From Oceanospirillum sediminis (lineage in GTDB: Bacteria; Pseudomonadota; Gammaproteobacteria; Pseudomonadales; Halomonadaceae): 64,000 nt of DNA. The stretch covers positions 1 through 64,000 of the forward strand of contig NZ_JACJFM010000016.1 in NCBI RefSeq assembly GCF_014164585.1, written 5' to 3'. Position 1 is the first letter of the stretch. The number at the start of each line of letters is the position of its first letter. The notes under the pieces are model-generated. The model was not told where the DNA came from. It ran no database searches and saw nothing but the letters and a program-made list of their open reading frames with translations. Positions 17,594-25,666 of the stretch are shown here, piece by piece. The translations under genes were made by a program, and so were the position numbers.

Positions 17594-18283
17594 CTATAAA
17601 ATTATCAAAGGGTTATTATCTGCTTGCTGAGAAATACTCGTCTCTCCATTTGCTAGAACAATTGACAACAGGCTTGCATCATCTGCTAATTTGTCAATTT
17701 CCGTCTGCTCCATAAGATGTTCATACCAAAAACCATCTGATGACAGTGTAAATTTTGTCGTTTCATGATCAGAGGACTGAAAACTACATTGCTTTATATC
17801 GGGAGCTAAAAAACGCTTGGCTTTTAAACTTCGTGTAAGAGTGTGCCCATTAGCTAAACTTTGGCCAGATTGCAGGCTAGTTTCTTCGCTTAATCGATGA
17901 GGAGGAGTTAACTGAGTAGAACCGTCATGGTGGCAATGGTGTATTGCTATGCAGTCCCCCACATGATAACTAGTAGCCAACTTTAATTTATGGTCAATGA
18001 TAAGCAGGCAATAGCTAGCTAATTCCAATACAAACCTATATTTAAGTGTTCTGTGTAGTTCTTTTAAGATATCTATGACGCCAAGCTCCTGTATAGGCCC
18101 ATCTGCCATATGAAGTGTTGATACAACAGTTTCAGACCAGTAACGGGCCAAGCTACTACCATTTCCTCTTTCAGATGCATCAGTAAGCACTGCGATACAA
18201 TAGCCTTCATTCATAGCAATTACCGCGGCGTCGTTGTTACTTTTTCTCTCGTTTCCCTGTCGGCTAAACCAATCAACTTCCAT
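17594..18283 (-). CDS. PP2C-type serine/threonine phosphatase (cassette gene 3)
   Basis: 229 aa, stand-alone PPM/PP2C domain. Metal-binding residues appear complete: Asp18 in NERKSNNDAAVIA, Asp35 in CIAVLTDASERGNGSS, Asp183 in LSSDGFW and Asp201/202 in DDASLLSIV. HVGDCIA (107–113) replaces the usual GDSR motif. No transmembrane or sensor domain. The second motif is DASERG rather than DGMGG, marking a divergent subfamily. Its ATG overlaps the nucleotidyltransferase stop (TAATG), so it is translationally coupled. No kinase is encoded nearby, which makes the substrate an open question; dephosphorylating or de-nucleotidylating the partner's target is a possibility only. Confidence 0.8.
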   Translation of the reverse strand: MEVDWFSRQGNERKSNNDAAVIAMNEGYCIAVLTDASERGNGSSLARYWSETVVSTLHMADGPIQELGVIDILKELHRTLKYRFVLELASYCLLIIDHKLKLATSYHVGDCIAIHHCHHDGSTQLTPPHRLSEETSLQSGQSLANGHTLTRSLKAKRFLAPDIKQCSFQSSDHETTKFTLSSDGFWYEHLMEQTEIDKLADDASLLSIVLANGETSISQQADNNPLIIL

Positions 18284-18993
18284 TAGATGTGGCCACTCCA
18301 GTTCTGTATAGCTTCGAGTCGCTGAAATACTATTTCTTCACGATCAGTATCACCATGAACCTGACTTTGAACGGCATACACAAAGTCCTGATGATTAAGG
18401 AGTGTACTTAGCTCAGTCTGTATATAGTTTTTTACATCATTAGATGCACATGCAATTTCCTCTAGAAGCATGTCACGTCCATCAACAACGTTCAACAGAT
18501 CTTCTATATCGCGGCTACTCATAGGATCGTTATTTCCCCGATTCTTGTATGCCTCAATTTTGGTTGCTATAAAATAAACAGGGTTTACCACTTTGATTTG
18601 AGTACCATCAGGCAATACATGCGTTTCTGCTGTTTCCATAGCAGACTTGTACCAAATATTGCTAAATCCCAGTACATCTTGATCTGGCATAAAGTCAACC
18701 CTAAGCTCTCCCAGCTTCATTGCGCAGATAGGCATGTCATCATCTTCTATTGATGCATCGCTAAACCCCGATTGCCTCAGCTTCTTTTGCAATCGTTGGT
18801 AATCAGTATAACCAATCACATGTACAATCAGATCAACATCATCAGTGTGTCTAACCTGCTCCAGAATAAGTTCATCAGTGATCAAAAGCCCTGTGGTACA
18901 GCCTCCGACGAAAGTCACTTGGTCGAGTAAATCAGCCCCAAGGGCCTTTGCTACCTGTATCAACATCTGTTGGTGGAGTGCATAATTATCCAT
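18283..18993 (-). CDS. AbiEii-like nucleotidyltransferase (cassette gene 2)
   Basis: 236 aa. Minimal polymerase-beta-fold nucleotidyltransferase: FVGG (28–31), then DDVDLIV with the Asp-x-Asp pair at 52/54, third Asp at 100 in ELRVDFMP, a VNPVYFIATKIEAYKNRG helix with Lys145, and SRDIEDLLNVVDGR, which resembles the AbiEii/MenT-type toxins and related proteins. ATG 18993 overlaps the stop of the preceding gene (TGATG); the TTG one codon earlier is less likely. By analogy with type IV AbiE systems it could transfer nucleotides to tRNA or another target, with the upstream winged-helix protein as partner. Function untested. Confidence 0.8.
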   Translation of the reverse strand: MDNYALHQQMLIQVAKALGADLLDQVTFVGGCTTGLLITDELILEQVRHTDDVDLIVHVIGYTDYQRLQKKLRQSGFSDASIEDDDMPICAMKLGELRVDFMPDQDVLGFSNIWYKSAMETAETHVLPDGTQIKVVNPVYFIATKIEAYKNRGNNDPMSSRDIEDLLNVVDGRDMLLEEIACASNDVKNYIQTELSTLLNHQDFVYAVQSQVHGDTDREEIVFQRLEAIQNWSGHI

Positions 18994-19766
18994 CAATCGA
19001 TTCTCAATTCTTTTTCTAACATTTTGTAGGCCAGTTCTCTCTCTCTAGGTGCTCCAAGGCGGATTGCGTCTGTAAGAGCTAAAAGCGCGTGCATTTCAGG
19101 ATCCCGCGTTGCTGCATACGTACATGATTTATGTAAAGGCTCAACGCTCAACCCTTTAGTTTTTCCTTTTGCATCCGGCCAGACCAATTTATTCTCACCT
19201 GCGCTCATTAACTTGCCTTTTAATATAGGAGCATCAAAAGAGGTTGATATTCCACGAGTCAACTGGCCAGGTTTAACAGGAAAGACATACTTTATACCAT
19301 AATATATAAAGCTTAATAACTCTTTTCGATTAGCTCTTAGAAACCCATTTTTTCGTTCACGTATTGCCAATCCAATTTCTATACATCGATTAATCGACAG
19401 ACTGATCTGTGACTTGCTTATTCCAGTTTCCTGTTCCAGGGCCCTAGTACTATATAGTTCTTCCCGAGATTGTTCTCTCTCAATAGAATCACTAATAAAA
19501 CTAGAAAGTTTATCATCTATACAATAAGAACACCTGCCAGCCGATCCATCCGTTATATTTTGGCTTGATGATATCGTGTTTAGGACCTCCTTTTTGCAAT
19601 CATAGATCTTGGCTTTTTCTATATTCATTTCACACTTAAATGCCAACAAATCACAATAAATATCATCTTTATATCTAGAATATAACTTGTGCATTTTATG
19701 TGGCTGTTTCTCTCTTTTTTCTAATGAAATCAATTTAAATAGTAGAATTATGTCTTGACTTTTCAT
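18993..19766 (-). CDS. Winged-helix regulator/antitoxin-like protein (cassette gene 1)
   Basis: 257 aa. A helix-turn-helix at about 106–133 (STRALEQETGISKSQISLSI) is followed by a conserved domain with YYGIKYVFPVKPGQLTRGI, LVWPDAKGK and a helical tail (DPEMHALLALTDAIRLGAPRERELAYKML). Residues about 17–100 look like an insert before the HTH and carry Cys38, Cys45, Cys57 and the pair Cys79-x2-Cys82, a possible metal or redox site. It is first in a three-gene coupled operon, a position like AbiEi antitoxins. The palindrome at 19785–19808 ends about 20 bp upstream of its ATG and is a natural operator. GAGG 9 bp before ATG 19766. Confidence 0.7.
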   Translation of the reverse strand: MKSQDIILLFKLISLEKREKQPHKMHKLYSRYKDDIYCDLLAFKCEMNIEKAKIYDCKKEVLNTISSSQNITDGSAGRCSYCIDDKLSSFISDSIEREQSREELYSTRALEQETGISKSQISLSINRCIEIGLAIRERKNGFLRANRKELLSFIYYGIKYVFPVKPGQLTRGISTSFDAPILKGKLMSAGENKLVWPDAKGKTKGLSVEPLHKSCTYAATRDPEMHALLALTDAIRLGAPRERELAYKMLEKELRID

Positions 19767-19781
19767 GGTTCAGCACCCTCA

Positions 19782-19811
19782 TTCGTCCCGTGTCCTAGGA
19801 CACAGGACAAG
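19782..19811 (-). repeat. Right 24-bp palindromic repeat, also candidate operator
   Basis: Core 19785–19808, centre GTGTCCTAGGACAC. It is inverted relative to the left copy (23/24 identical in that orientation; 21/24 in direct orientation). It lies between cassette gene 1 and its likely promoter, so it may serve both as a cassette boundary and an operator. Confidence 0.75.
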
Positions 19812-20523
19812 AATGATTTAAACACTCAGAAAATGCAAGTTTTCAGATTGAAAAACAACCATCGGCAGCAAACGGGGACAGCCACCATTTACTTTCTAAA
19901 AAAACAAAAGAAAACAAAAGGGGACAGCCATGATTTGGTGCCCCTCAAACGATGGGGACCGGCTCAACTCATAATAAAATAAAACGGGGACATATATGGA
20001 CACCTCGCCAATGTCCAGCCGTTTGACGTTATTAATTACCATTTGGTCTATCTGATATGACGTCCTGAAGAATAGATGGCACTTGTACATATATCCGGCT
20101 TCTTTCATAAACATACCTGTCCGAGCCTTGATGAGGTCTAAGACGCGTTGCTTGACCTTGGCACCCACCTGGCCTCTAAGGCCTATGTCCCGACTCAGGT
20201 TCCAAGCAACGCTAAACCATTCTTTTCATCAGTGCTGTGCACTATCAGATAGGCGGGTCTCCTTATTTCTACGAAACTCTATCTTTACAGCTTAAACGGG
20301 CTGGTAGTTTTCTTTTTTCGCCAGAAAAGCAAACAGGGACAGCCATTATTTATAAAAACAATCAACCAATATCGACAATATATGTCGCCAATAAACTCAG
20401 ACAACCAACGATTAAGATATTTCGAGATAATAAAACAACACCGAAGTACCACTTCCATGCTTCAGTAAGGAAGAAAAGCCATAGATTAATGATGGAAGGC
20501 GTAGCTCACCTCTTTGAGCAACC
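19812..20523. repeat. Gene-poor region with four GGGGACAGCC-type repeats
   Basis: GGGGACAGCC occurs at 19874–19883 and 19920–19929, GGGGACATAT at 19986–19995 and AGGGACAGCC at 20335–20344, all on the plus strand and each followed by an AT-rich CCATTT/TGATTT/TATTT tract. Similar motifs mark the ends of REP/Y1-transposase (RAYT) remnants in other gammaproteobacteria (from memory). Short frames here (19896–20168 minus, 20237–20548 plus) show no recognisable product. No intact gene. Confidence 0.5.
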
Positions 20524-20894
20524 TTATACAAACAAAGTTCTAAATTGATTCCCTGAAGAGATCCAAGCCAGCCCCTTATCCCGCGCAAACTGTTTTAGTC
20601 GCTTGATATGGCCTATAGCTCGGCTGGTTTGCAAACCTTCTGGCTGCATTGCTTTGAGCCAGGCATTCTGGTCGATATTGAGTCTTTGCAGTATTGGCGG
20701 TAGATGCCTTGAAATATGCCCTTGTTTGTCTTCCCTACAACACCGGCCTGTCCAATCAACCAGTTTCCAGGGCGCCGCTAATCCCAGGCCCAGTGCAAAA
20801 ATCTGATTGCCGTCCATGATTCATCCTCTCTGAAAAAAGTGCTTATTTTGCTACAACTCTCAAACTGGAATCCACACCTAACGTCGAGGAGCCC
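20524..20894 (-). pseudogene. Internally deleted ISL3-family element
   Basis: A 97-codon frame (20817→20524) begins MDGNQIFALGLGLAAPWKLVDW, like the N-terminus of ISL3 transposases, but lacks the zinc-finger and DDE regions. It then continues into the NAWLKAMQPEGLQTSRAI segment shared with 2001–2056. Its terminal repeat at 20869–20894 resembles 66–92 at the left window edge. It is therefore a deleted, non-autonomous remnant, or two fused remnants. The 330 bp from 20895 to 21225 hold no gene, only a small GGGCT/AGCCC stem-loop (21152–21168). Confidence 0.55.
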
Positions 20895-21225
20895 TTTTAA
20901 GTGTTCTGGTAAAACAGTGGCTACATACCTTGACAAAAGTATTTCGATACTCTGCTGGTATTGACTGGATAGTACGGTAATTTTTTACAGAAAAGTGGTT
21001 GTTCAGGAGCTTTTTGAATTATTGATATGACTCATTGCTTACTTCAATCCCGGATAAAAAGTAGAATACTGGCCTTAAGGAAGTTTGTTCTCAAAACAGA
21101 GCTTGATGTCGCACAATACTCTGATATCTTGCTCCGCTTACAATAAACAAAGGGCTGGATAATAGCCCGATTGTATGAAGTATTACCTGTTTATTATTCT
21201 GGTCGACAAGGCTGTCGGAGGTAGA

Positions 21226-22011
21226 ATGGCTATTTGCCGGTTAAGCATTTTTATTATAACTTTTTTGTTTTCAGCCTTTTCTCAGGGCGGATCAAAGCCC
21301 TTTACGCTTGTTTATGCAAACCACTGGAGCCCTTATTCTTTTGTAGATAAAGAGGGGCAGGCTAAGGGAATACTGGTTGATATCGCAGATTACCTTTTAG
21401 GCCATCAACTGGATATTCCTGTTCAGCATATTGCTTTGCCCTGGAAGCGGGCGCAATCTATGGTTCGTTCAGGAAAATATGATGCATTGATCACCGCTCC
21501 AACAGCTGACCGGAAAATGTACTCTTTCAGTTCAGAATCTGTACTGTATAAATTACAGTGGCGCGCTTATATCAGCGCTCTGACTCCGAATTATGAGCAG
21601 TTACTGACGATGGATAATCCGTTGTCTGTTCCGGCCCGTTGCATTATGTTACTGGGTGATCTGACCAGTGAGCGTATTTACACCAAATACAGGCAGAAGT
21701 GCCTTACTGTAAAAAATCTGAGTAATGCAGTAAAAATGCTGCAAATGGGCAGAGCTGATCTGTTTGTACATGCCAGGGCAATCATGAACCAGCAACTGCA
21801 ATCTGACGGTATAGCTGATACTATTACGGCCCACCCCAGTGTCCTCAGGGAAGTGGCTTTCCACTTACTGGTAAATAAATCATCAGATCACGCGAAATAT
21901 TTACCAGAAAAACTGGATCAGTATTTGAACAGCGCAGAAGGAATGGCTGACTATCAGGGGTTTTTGCGGTTGCTTGATACCCGTACGTATTATGCTCGGA
22001 TACTACCTTAG
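21226..22011 (+). CDS. Periplasmic substrate-binding (SBP_bac_3-like) protein
   Basis: 261 aa from ATG 21226, which follows GGAGGT closely; an upstream in-frame ATG at 21175 adds 17 residues. Signal peptide CRLSIFIITFLFSAFSQG. The mature part resembles family 3 amino-acid-type binding proteins: FTLVYANHWSPYSFVDKEGQAKGILVDIADYL, QHIALPWKRAQSMVRSGKYDALITAP. No ABC permease or ATPase gene is next to it, so it may be an orphan sensor-type binding protein. It lies 38 bp before the RTX gene on the same strand. Confidence 0.75.
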   Translation: MAICRLSIFIITFLFSAFSQGGSKPFTLVYANHWSPYSFVDKEGQAKGILVDIADYLLGHQLDIPVQHIALPWKRAQSMVRSGKYDALITAPTADRKMYSFSSESVLYKLQWRAYISALTPNYEQLLTMDNPLSVPARCIMLLGDLTSERIYTKYRQKCLTVKNLSNAVKMLQMGRADLFVHARAIMNQQLQSDGIADTITAHPSVLREVAFHLLVNKSSDHAKYLPEKLDQYLNSAEGMADYQGFLRLLDTRTYYARILP

Positions 22012-22049
22012 CTGCTTAATGATTTTTGATTCCGGATTTCAATCTCTCT

Positions 22050-24329
22050 ATGTCCCTTGCTAACAATATCCTGATTGCCCGCCTGAGTGTGGTCATGTTT
22101 AATGCTGCTCCCGGAGCAGATGTACTGAATACACTTAATGCTGATTTACCTGATTATCGCGGAGCCAGTGCTCTGGCTCAGAGCCTGGTAGGTACAGATC
22201 TTTTCTATGCTGTGCATGGTGATGTGACGCTGTCAGCTTATGCCGATTATCTGCTGGATACACTGATTTTGCCTTCTGCCCCTTCTCAGGTTCATGCTGC
22301 AGCTCGAGCATGGATGCAGGAGCACCTGTTTGAATTCAGCAGTATTGGTGAGCTGACCCATATTGCGATTGAGGCGCTATGGCATACGCCTGCCGATAAT
22401 GAGCTATTTGGCGAGTCGGCTCAGGCCCTCAGAAATAAAACCGATGTGGCGCTGAATTACTCACTGAATAACCCTGAACAACAGAGTTACCAGTCATTGA
22501 AGGAGGCGCTGGCTGGTGTCGGAAGTCAGATTGATTCGGTTAATTCCGCTCTGAATATTACCTCTTCTGATGTATCTGATTTTCAGCCTTCCGATCAGCA
22601 TGATGATTTTACTCTGATCCTGAATGATGGCTATACACTGTCAGGCCTGAAGACCGATGCCGGGGAAGGTGATGATATTTTCCGCCTGGAGATCAGAACG
22701 TCCGAGGCGTTACCAGAGCTGATATTTAACAATACTGAAACACTGGGCCTGAGCAATCTGTCAGGGCAGGCTGTAGACGTAAATGCTGCACTGGTTTCTG
22801 CTGTTGATCGTATTCTGGTGACACCGGGAACAGGCAAACTGTCTTTGACAGAGCTGGCATCAGAACAGGGCTTGCAACTGAATGGTCTGGATACCCTGGG
22901 AGAAGAGACGTTGCGATTTGTTGAGCTTGAGGCAAATTATCAGGCTATCGCTGAGTCGGCAGATATTGTTGCCGGAGCAGGCAACAATAGTATTAATCTT
23001 CAGCTGGCAGGGGATAATCTTGCTCAGGTTAATCTGAGTATCGATCAGAACGCTCTGGCCTCATTTTCAGATATTTTCCTGACGAACATAAACCAGGTCC
23101 CGGCGGTGTTATCCTTGTCTGGTGCCGGAAATGTTGTATTACAGCAGCTGAACGGTTTCAGTGCCGTACTGGCTGATGATTATCAGGGTGAGCTGTCTGT
23201 TTCACTGGGCCATGAGGTTACCACGTTTAATGGTGGTCAGGATAAGGATAGCGTGATTCTCGAACGGTTATCGTCCTCTCAGAGTATTCAGGCAGGAGCA
23301 GGTGACGATACGCTTATCCTGTTGTCTGGGGATATTGAATTTGTACCCGGTGGGACAGATACAGACAATGCAGAGATTACCGACGATACGCCCTTGGTCC
23401 CTGCAGATTACTCTGCCGTTCAGGGCTTTGAAAATCTGAATATCAGTCATGTTGATGCAGAGGGTTTTGTTAATACGCTGGCTGTATTAAAAGATAATAA
23501 CAGCCTGAAAACCGTGTCTGTGTTGCTGGAAAAGCAGGATCAGCGACTTATTGAAATATATGCGGGTGATGCTCTGGCAAACACCGAATATCTGACCATC
23601 AATGCTGATCAGAAAGTTTTTCTGGAACTTGATGATCACAACGGCAATATTCTGATTTCTGCTGATAACGGTGTCGTTGTTGACGCCTGGCGATCAGGAG
23701 AGGTCAATATTACAACCGGTGACGGTGATGATGTAGTGCTGGGCAGTAATCAGGATAATATCATTAACGGCGGTAACGGGGCTGATCAGCTGGATGGTCG
23801 TGAAGGTGATGATACCCTGACGGGCTTTTCCGGCAATGATGTACTTATTGGCGGTAGCGGCCAGGACATTCTATACGCCTATTCTGGTAACAACACCCTG
23901 TTAGGTGGTGATGGTGATGACACCTTATATGCCGGTTCCGGAACGGATCTGATGCACGGTGGCAATGGGGCTGATCTGTTTGTACTTCCTGTTCTGGGAG
24001 AGCAGGCTGAAAGCCATAGCCGGATTGCCGATTTTAAATCAGGGACTGATAAACTGCATTTCTCTTTGCCTTTGCAGGCAACCGGAATGAATTATAGCGA
24101 GAGCGACAGCATGTCGGCAGATTATCAGTCGGCACTGCAATCCGCAGAACAGTTCTTTCTCTCTGTTCAGGACAGAAATTACTACTATCGTTTTGAATGG
24201 GATCAGGAATCAGGCTATCTGTTCCTGGGACTGAATGATCAGGCCGGTAATATGACATTCCACGCCGTAGAGCTGATCGGTATTACGCCGAATGAAATAT
24301 CCATGGAGGATATTCAGATACAGATCTGA
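22050..24329 (+). CDS. RTX/S-layer-like secreted calcium-binding protein
   Basis: 759 aa, no Sec signal, acidic. The first ~170 residues (LANNILIARLSVVMFNAAPGA…GTDLFYAVHGDVTLSAYADYLLDTLI) resemble the helical anchoring region of Caulobacter RsaA-type S-layer proteins. The middle is beta-rich with repeated loops such as AGAGNNSIN and GAGDDTLIL. Residues about 556–650 are a run of glycine- and aspartate-rich RTX nonapeptides (GGNGADQLD, GREGDDTLT, GGDGDDTLY) that fold on Ca2+. The end (about 655–759) is a DFKSGTDKLHF domain probably carrying the type I secretion signal. ATG 22050 is chosen over TTG 22026. No type I transporter is encoded in the window. Confidence 0.8.
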   Translation: MSLANNILIARLSVVMFNAAPGADVLNTLNADLPDYRGASALAQSLVGTDLFYAVHGDVTLSAYADYLLDTLILPSAPSQVHAAARAWMQEHLFEFSSIGELTHIAIEALWHTPADNELFGESAQALRNKTDVALNYSLNNPEQQSYQSLKEALAGVGSQIDSVNSALNITSSDVSDFQPSDQHDDFTLILNDGYTLSGLKTDAGEGDDIFRLEIRTSEALPELIFNNTETLGLSNLSGQAVDVNAALVSAVDRILVTPGTGKLSLTELASEQGLQLNGLDTLGEETLRFVELEANYQAIAESADIVAGAGNNSINLQLAGDNLAQVNLSIDQNALASFSDIFLTNINQVPAVLSLSGAGNVVLQQLNGFSAVLADDYQGELSVSLGHEVTTFNGGQDKDSVILERLSSSQSIQAGAGDDTLILLSGDIEFVPGGTDTDNAEITDDTPLVPADYSAVQGFENLNISHVDAEGFVNTLAVLKDNNSLKTVSVLLEKQDQRLIEIYAGDALANTEYLTINADQKVFLELDDHNGNILISADNGVVVDAWRSGEVNITTGDGDDVVLGSNQDNIINGGNGADQLDGREGDDTLTGFSGNDVLIGGSGQDILYAYSGNNTLLGGDGDDTLYAGSGTDLMHGGNGADLFVLPVLGEQAESHSRIADFKSGTDKLHFSLPLQATGMNYSESDSMSADYQSALQSAEQFFLSVQDRNYYYRFEWDQESGYLFLGLNDQAGNMTFHAVELIGITPNEISMEDIQIQI

Positions 24330-24397
24330 ACGAATACATCTGAGCTAATATATCTGAAGAGCCCCTGGATTATATTTGGGCTTTCTGATTTAATGCC

Positions 24398-24427
24398 GGG
24401 CTCTGAGTTTCTACGGAGCCCTTTTTT
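24398..24427 (+). terminator. Terminator of the RTX gene fused to the next start codon
   Basis: GGGCTC (24398–24403) pairs with GAGCCC (24416–24421), followed by T6 (24422–24427) immediately abutting ATG 24428. The only Shine-Dalgarno candidate for the next gene, GGAG at 24415–24418, lies in the 3' arm of the hairpin. Confidence 0.75.
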
Positions 24428-24784
24428 ATGTCTGACAAATGGCGACATCCGCTGACTATCTTTATTCTGGGTGCTGTATCCGCCCTGATTGTACACTCCG
24501 TGCTATTTCCCTCTTTTAATCAATCCGATGGTATGCAGGTGGTTTTCCATAATGGCAGTGATCAGCTGATACAAAGCATCCGGCTGGATTTCGGTCATAG
24601 TAACGGGCAGTCTTCTATCCAGACTTTCAGAATAGCGGGAGGAGAAGACAGAGCGTTATTACTCAACCATGAACCGGGTATGGGCTTTAATGTTGTGGTG
24701 ACCTGGGTCGATGGAATCAGCCAGGAATTCTGTGCTCTGAAAGGTGATGAAAGATCCAGTGCCATTATTCCGTTAACCCGGTGA
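24428..24784 (+). CDS. Small membrane-anchored protein of unknown function
   Basis: 118 aa. One N-terminal hydrophobic helix (PLTIFILGAVSALIVHSVLF, residues 8–27), then an 85-residue periplasmic beta-rich domain (MQVVFHNGSDQLIQSIRLDFGHSNG; GFNVVVTWVDGISQEFCALKG). No family is recognised. Its start codon abuts the T-run of a terminator and its ribosome site is in the hairpin, so translation may depend on readthrough. Confidence 0.6.
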   Translation: MSDKWRHPLTIFILGAVSALIVHSVLFPSFNQSDGMQVVFHNGSDQLIQSIRLDFGHSNGQSSIQTFRIAGGEDRALLLNHEPGMGFNVVVTWVDGISQEFCALKGDERSSAIIPLTR

Positions 24785-24823
24785 TTGCTGCATAATGCAC
24801 GCTTTTTGCGAGTACTGGCCTGC

Positions 24824-25666
24824 ATGTATCTGAATTCTGACTGGCGAATCCTGACCATCGGTGACGGTGACTTTTCTTTTTCTCTGGCATTAATGCAGAC
24901 GGTTAAACCCCGGCATCTGACCGCGACCGCTTATGATTCTCTGGCTGAAATTACAGAGAAATACGGCGATCAGCATTATCAGGATTTACGTGCTCTGCAG
25001 TGCGACGTGCTGACCGGGTTTGATGTAACCTGCCCGGATAGCTGGCAGGGGCTGTCGCTTAATCAGTTTGATGCAGTGATTTTCCAGTTTCCTCTGATGC
25101 CTGGATTTCGCTCAAAAGAAGAGTTCATGGAAAAAGCTGCAGGAGCCAGTACAAACCTGCTGAATCGGCGTCTGCTTCGACAGTATCTGGTTCACTGCGA
25201 GCGTTTCTTTCTTGACCCGCAAGGAGCCGGACTGGCGATCATTACGTCAAAAGATGTTAAGCCGTATCGTGAGTGGAATCTTGAGTATTCACTGGCGATA
25301 AATACCGACATGCACTATCTCGGCTATTTACCCTTTCAGTCTGATGAATTTCCCGGTTATAAAGTGCGCAATGTTGACCGGGATAAACATGTGAAAGACA
25401 CCAAAGGGCTGAGCTATTACTGGAGCCTGGATCAATCCCGTCAGCTGAAAGCGTCGTTAAATTATCCTGCCTGGCTGCAGCATGGTCTTCAGTCTGGAGA
25501 CTACTGTGCTTTGTGTCGCACAGGGCCTTTTGCCAGTGACAGAGATGCCCGAGAACACCTTTTATCCCGCAGGCATAAGGTACTGCAGCAATATGAGGAT
25601 GACTGGCGTCAGGACTGCGCGTCTGAATCGGATTCCGGCAAATCCAGCCAGCTGACAGCGCCCTGA
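24824..25666 (+). CDS. DUF2431 (BMT5-like) Rossmann methyltransferase-like protein
   Basis: 280 aa from ATG 24824; TTG 24785 is possible upstream. RILTIGDGDFSFSLAL is the SAM-binding glycine motif of the DUF2431 family, whose yeast member BMT5 methylates 25S rRNA uridine. FDAVIFQFPLMPGFRSKEEF and GLAIITSKDVKPY match the rest of the fold. The C-terminus adds CALCRTGPFASDRDAREHL…RRHK, a probable C2H2-like zinc finger (two Cys, two His). Suggests an RNA-modifying enzyme with an added RNA-binding finger; substrate unknown. Its last 58 bp overlap soxR on the opposite strand. Confidence 0.75.
   Translation: MYLNSDWRILTIGDGDFSFSLALMQTVKPRHLTATAYDSLAEITEKYGDQHYQDLRALQCDVLTGFDVTCPDSWQGLSLNQFDAVIFQFPLMPGFRSKEEFMEKAAGASTNLLNRRLLRQYLVHCERFFLDPQGAGLAIITSKDVKPYREWNLEYSLAINTDMHYLGYLPFQSDEFPGYKVRNVDRDKHVKDTKGLSYYWSLDQSRQLKASLNYPAWLQHGLQSGDYCALCRTGPFASDRDAREHLLSRRHKVLQQYEDDWRQDCASESDSGKSSQLTAP

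Noticed and set aside
17131-19811. CRISPR or phage attachment interpretation of the palindromes
   Set aside because: Only two copies 2.6 kb apart, inverted and palindromic, no spacers, no integrase and no tRNA nearby.
19896-20168. 90-codon minus-strand frame among the GGGGACAGCC repeats
   Set aside because: It spans repeat motifs, has a low-complexity Phe-rich end and no recognisable domain; probably a transposon fossil.
20237-20548. 103-codon plus-strand frame before the ISL3 remnant
   Set aside because: Crosses a repeat copy and runs into the remnant; no domain or ribosome site.
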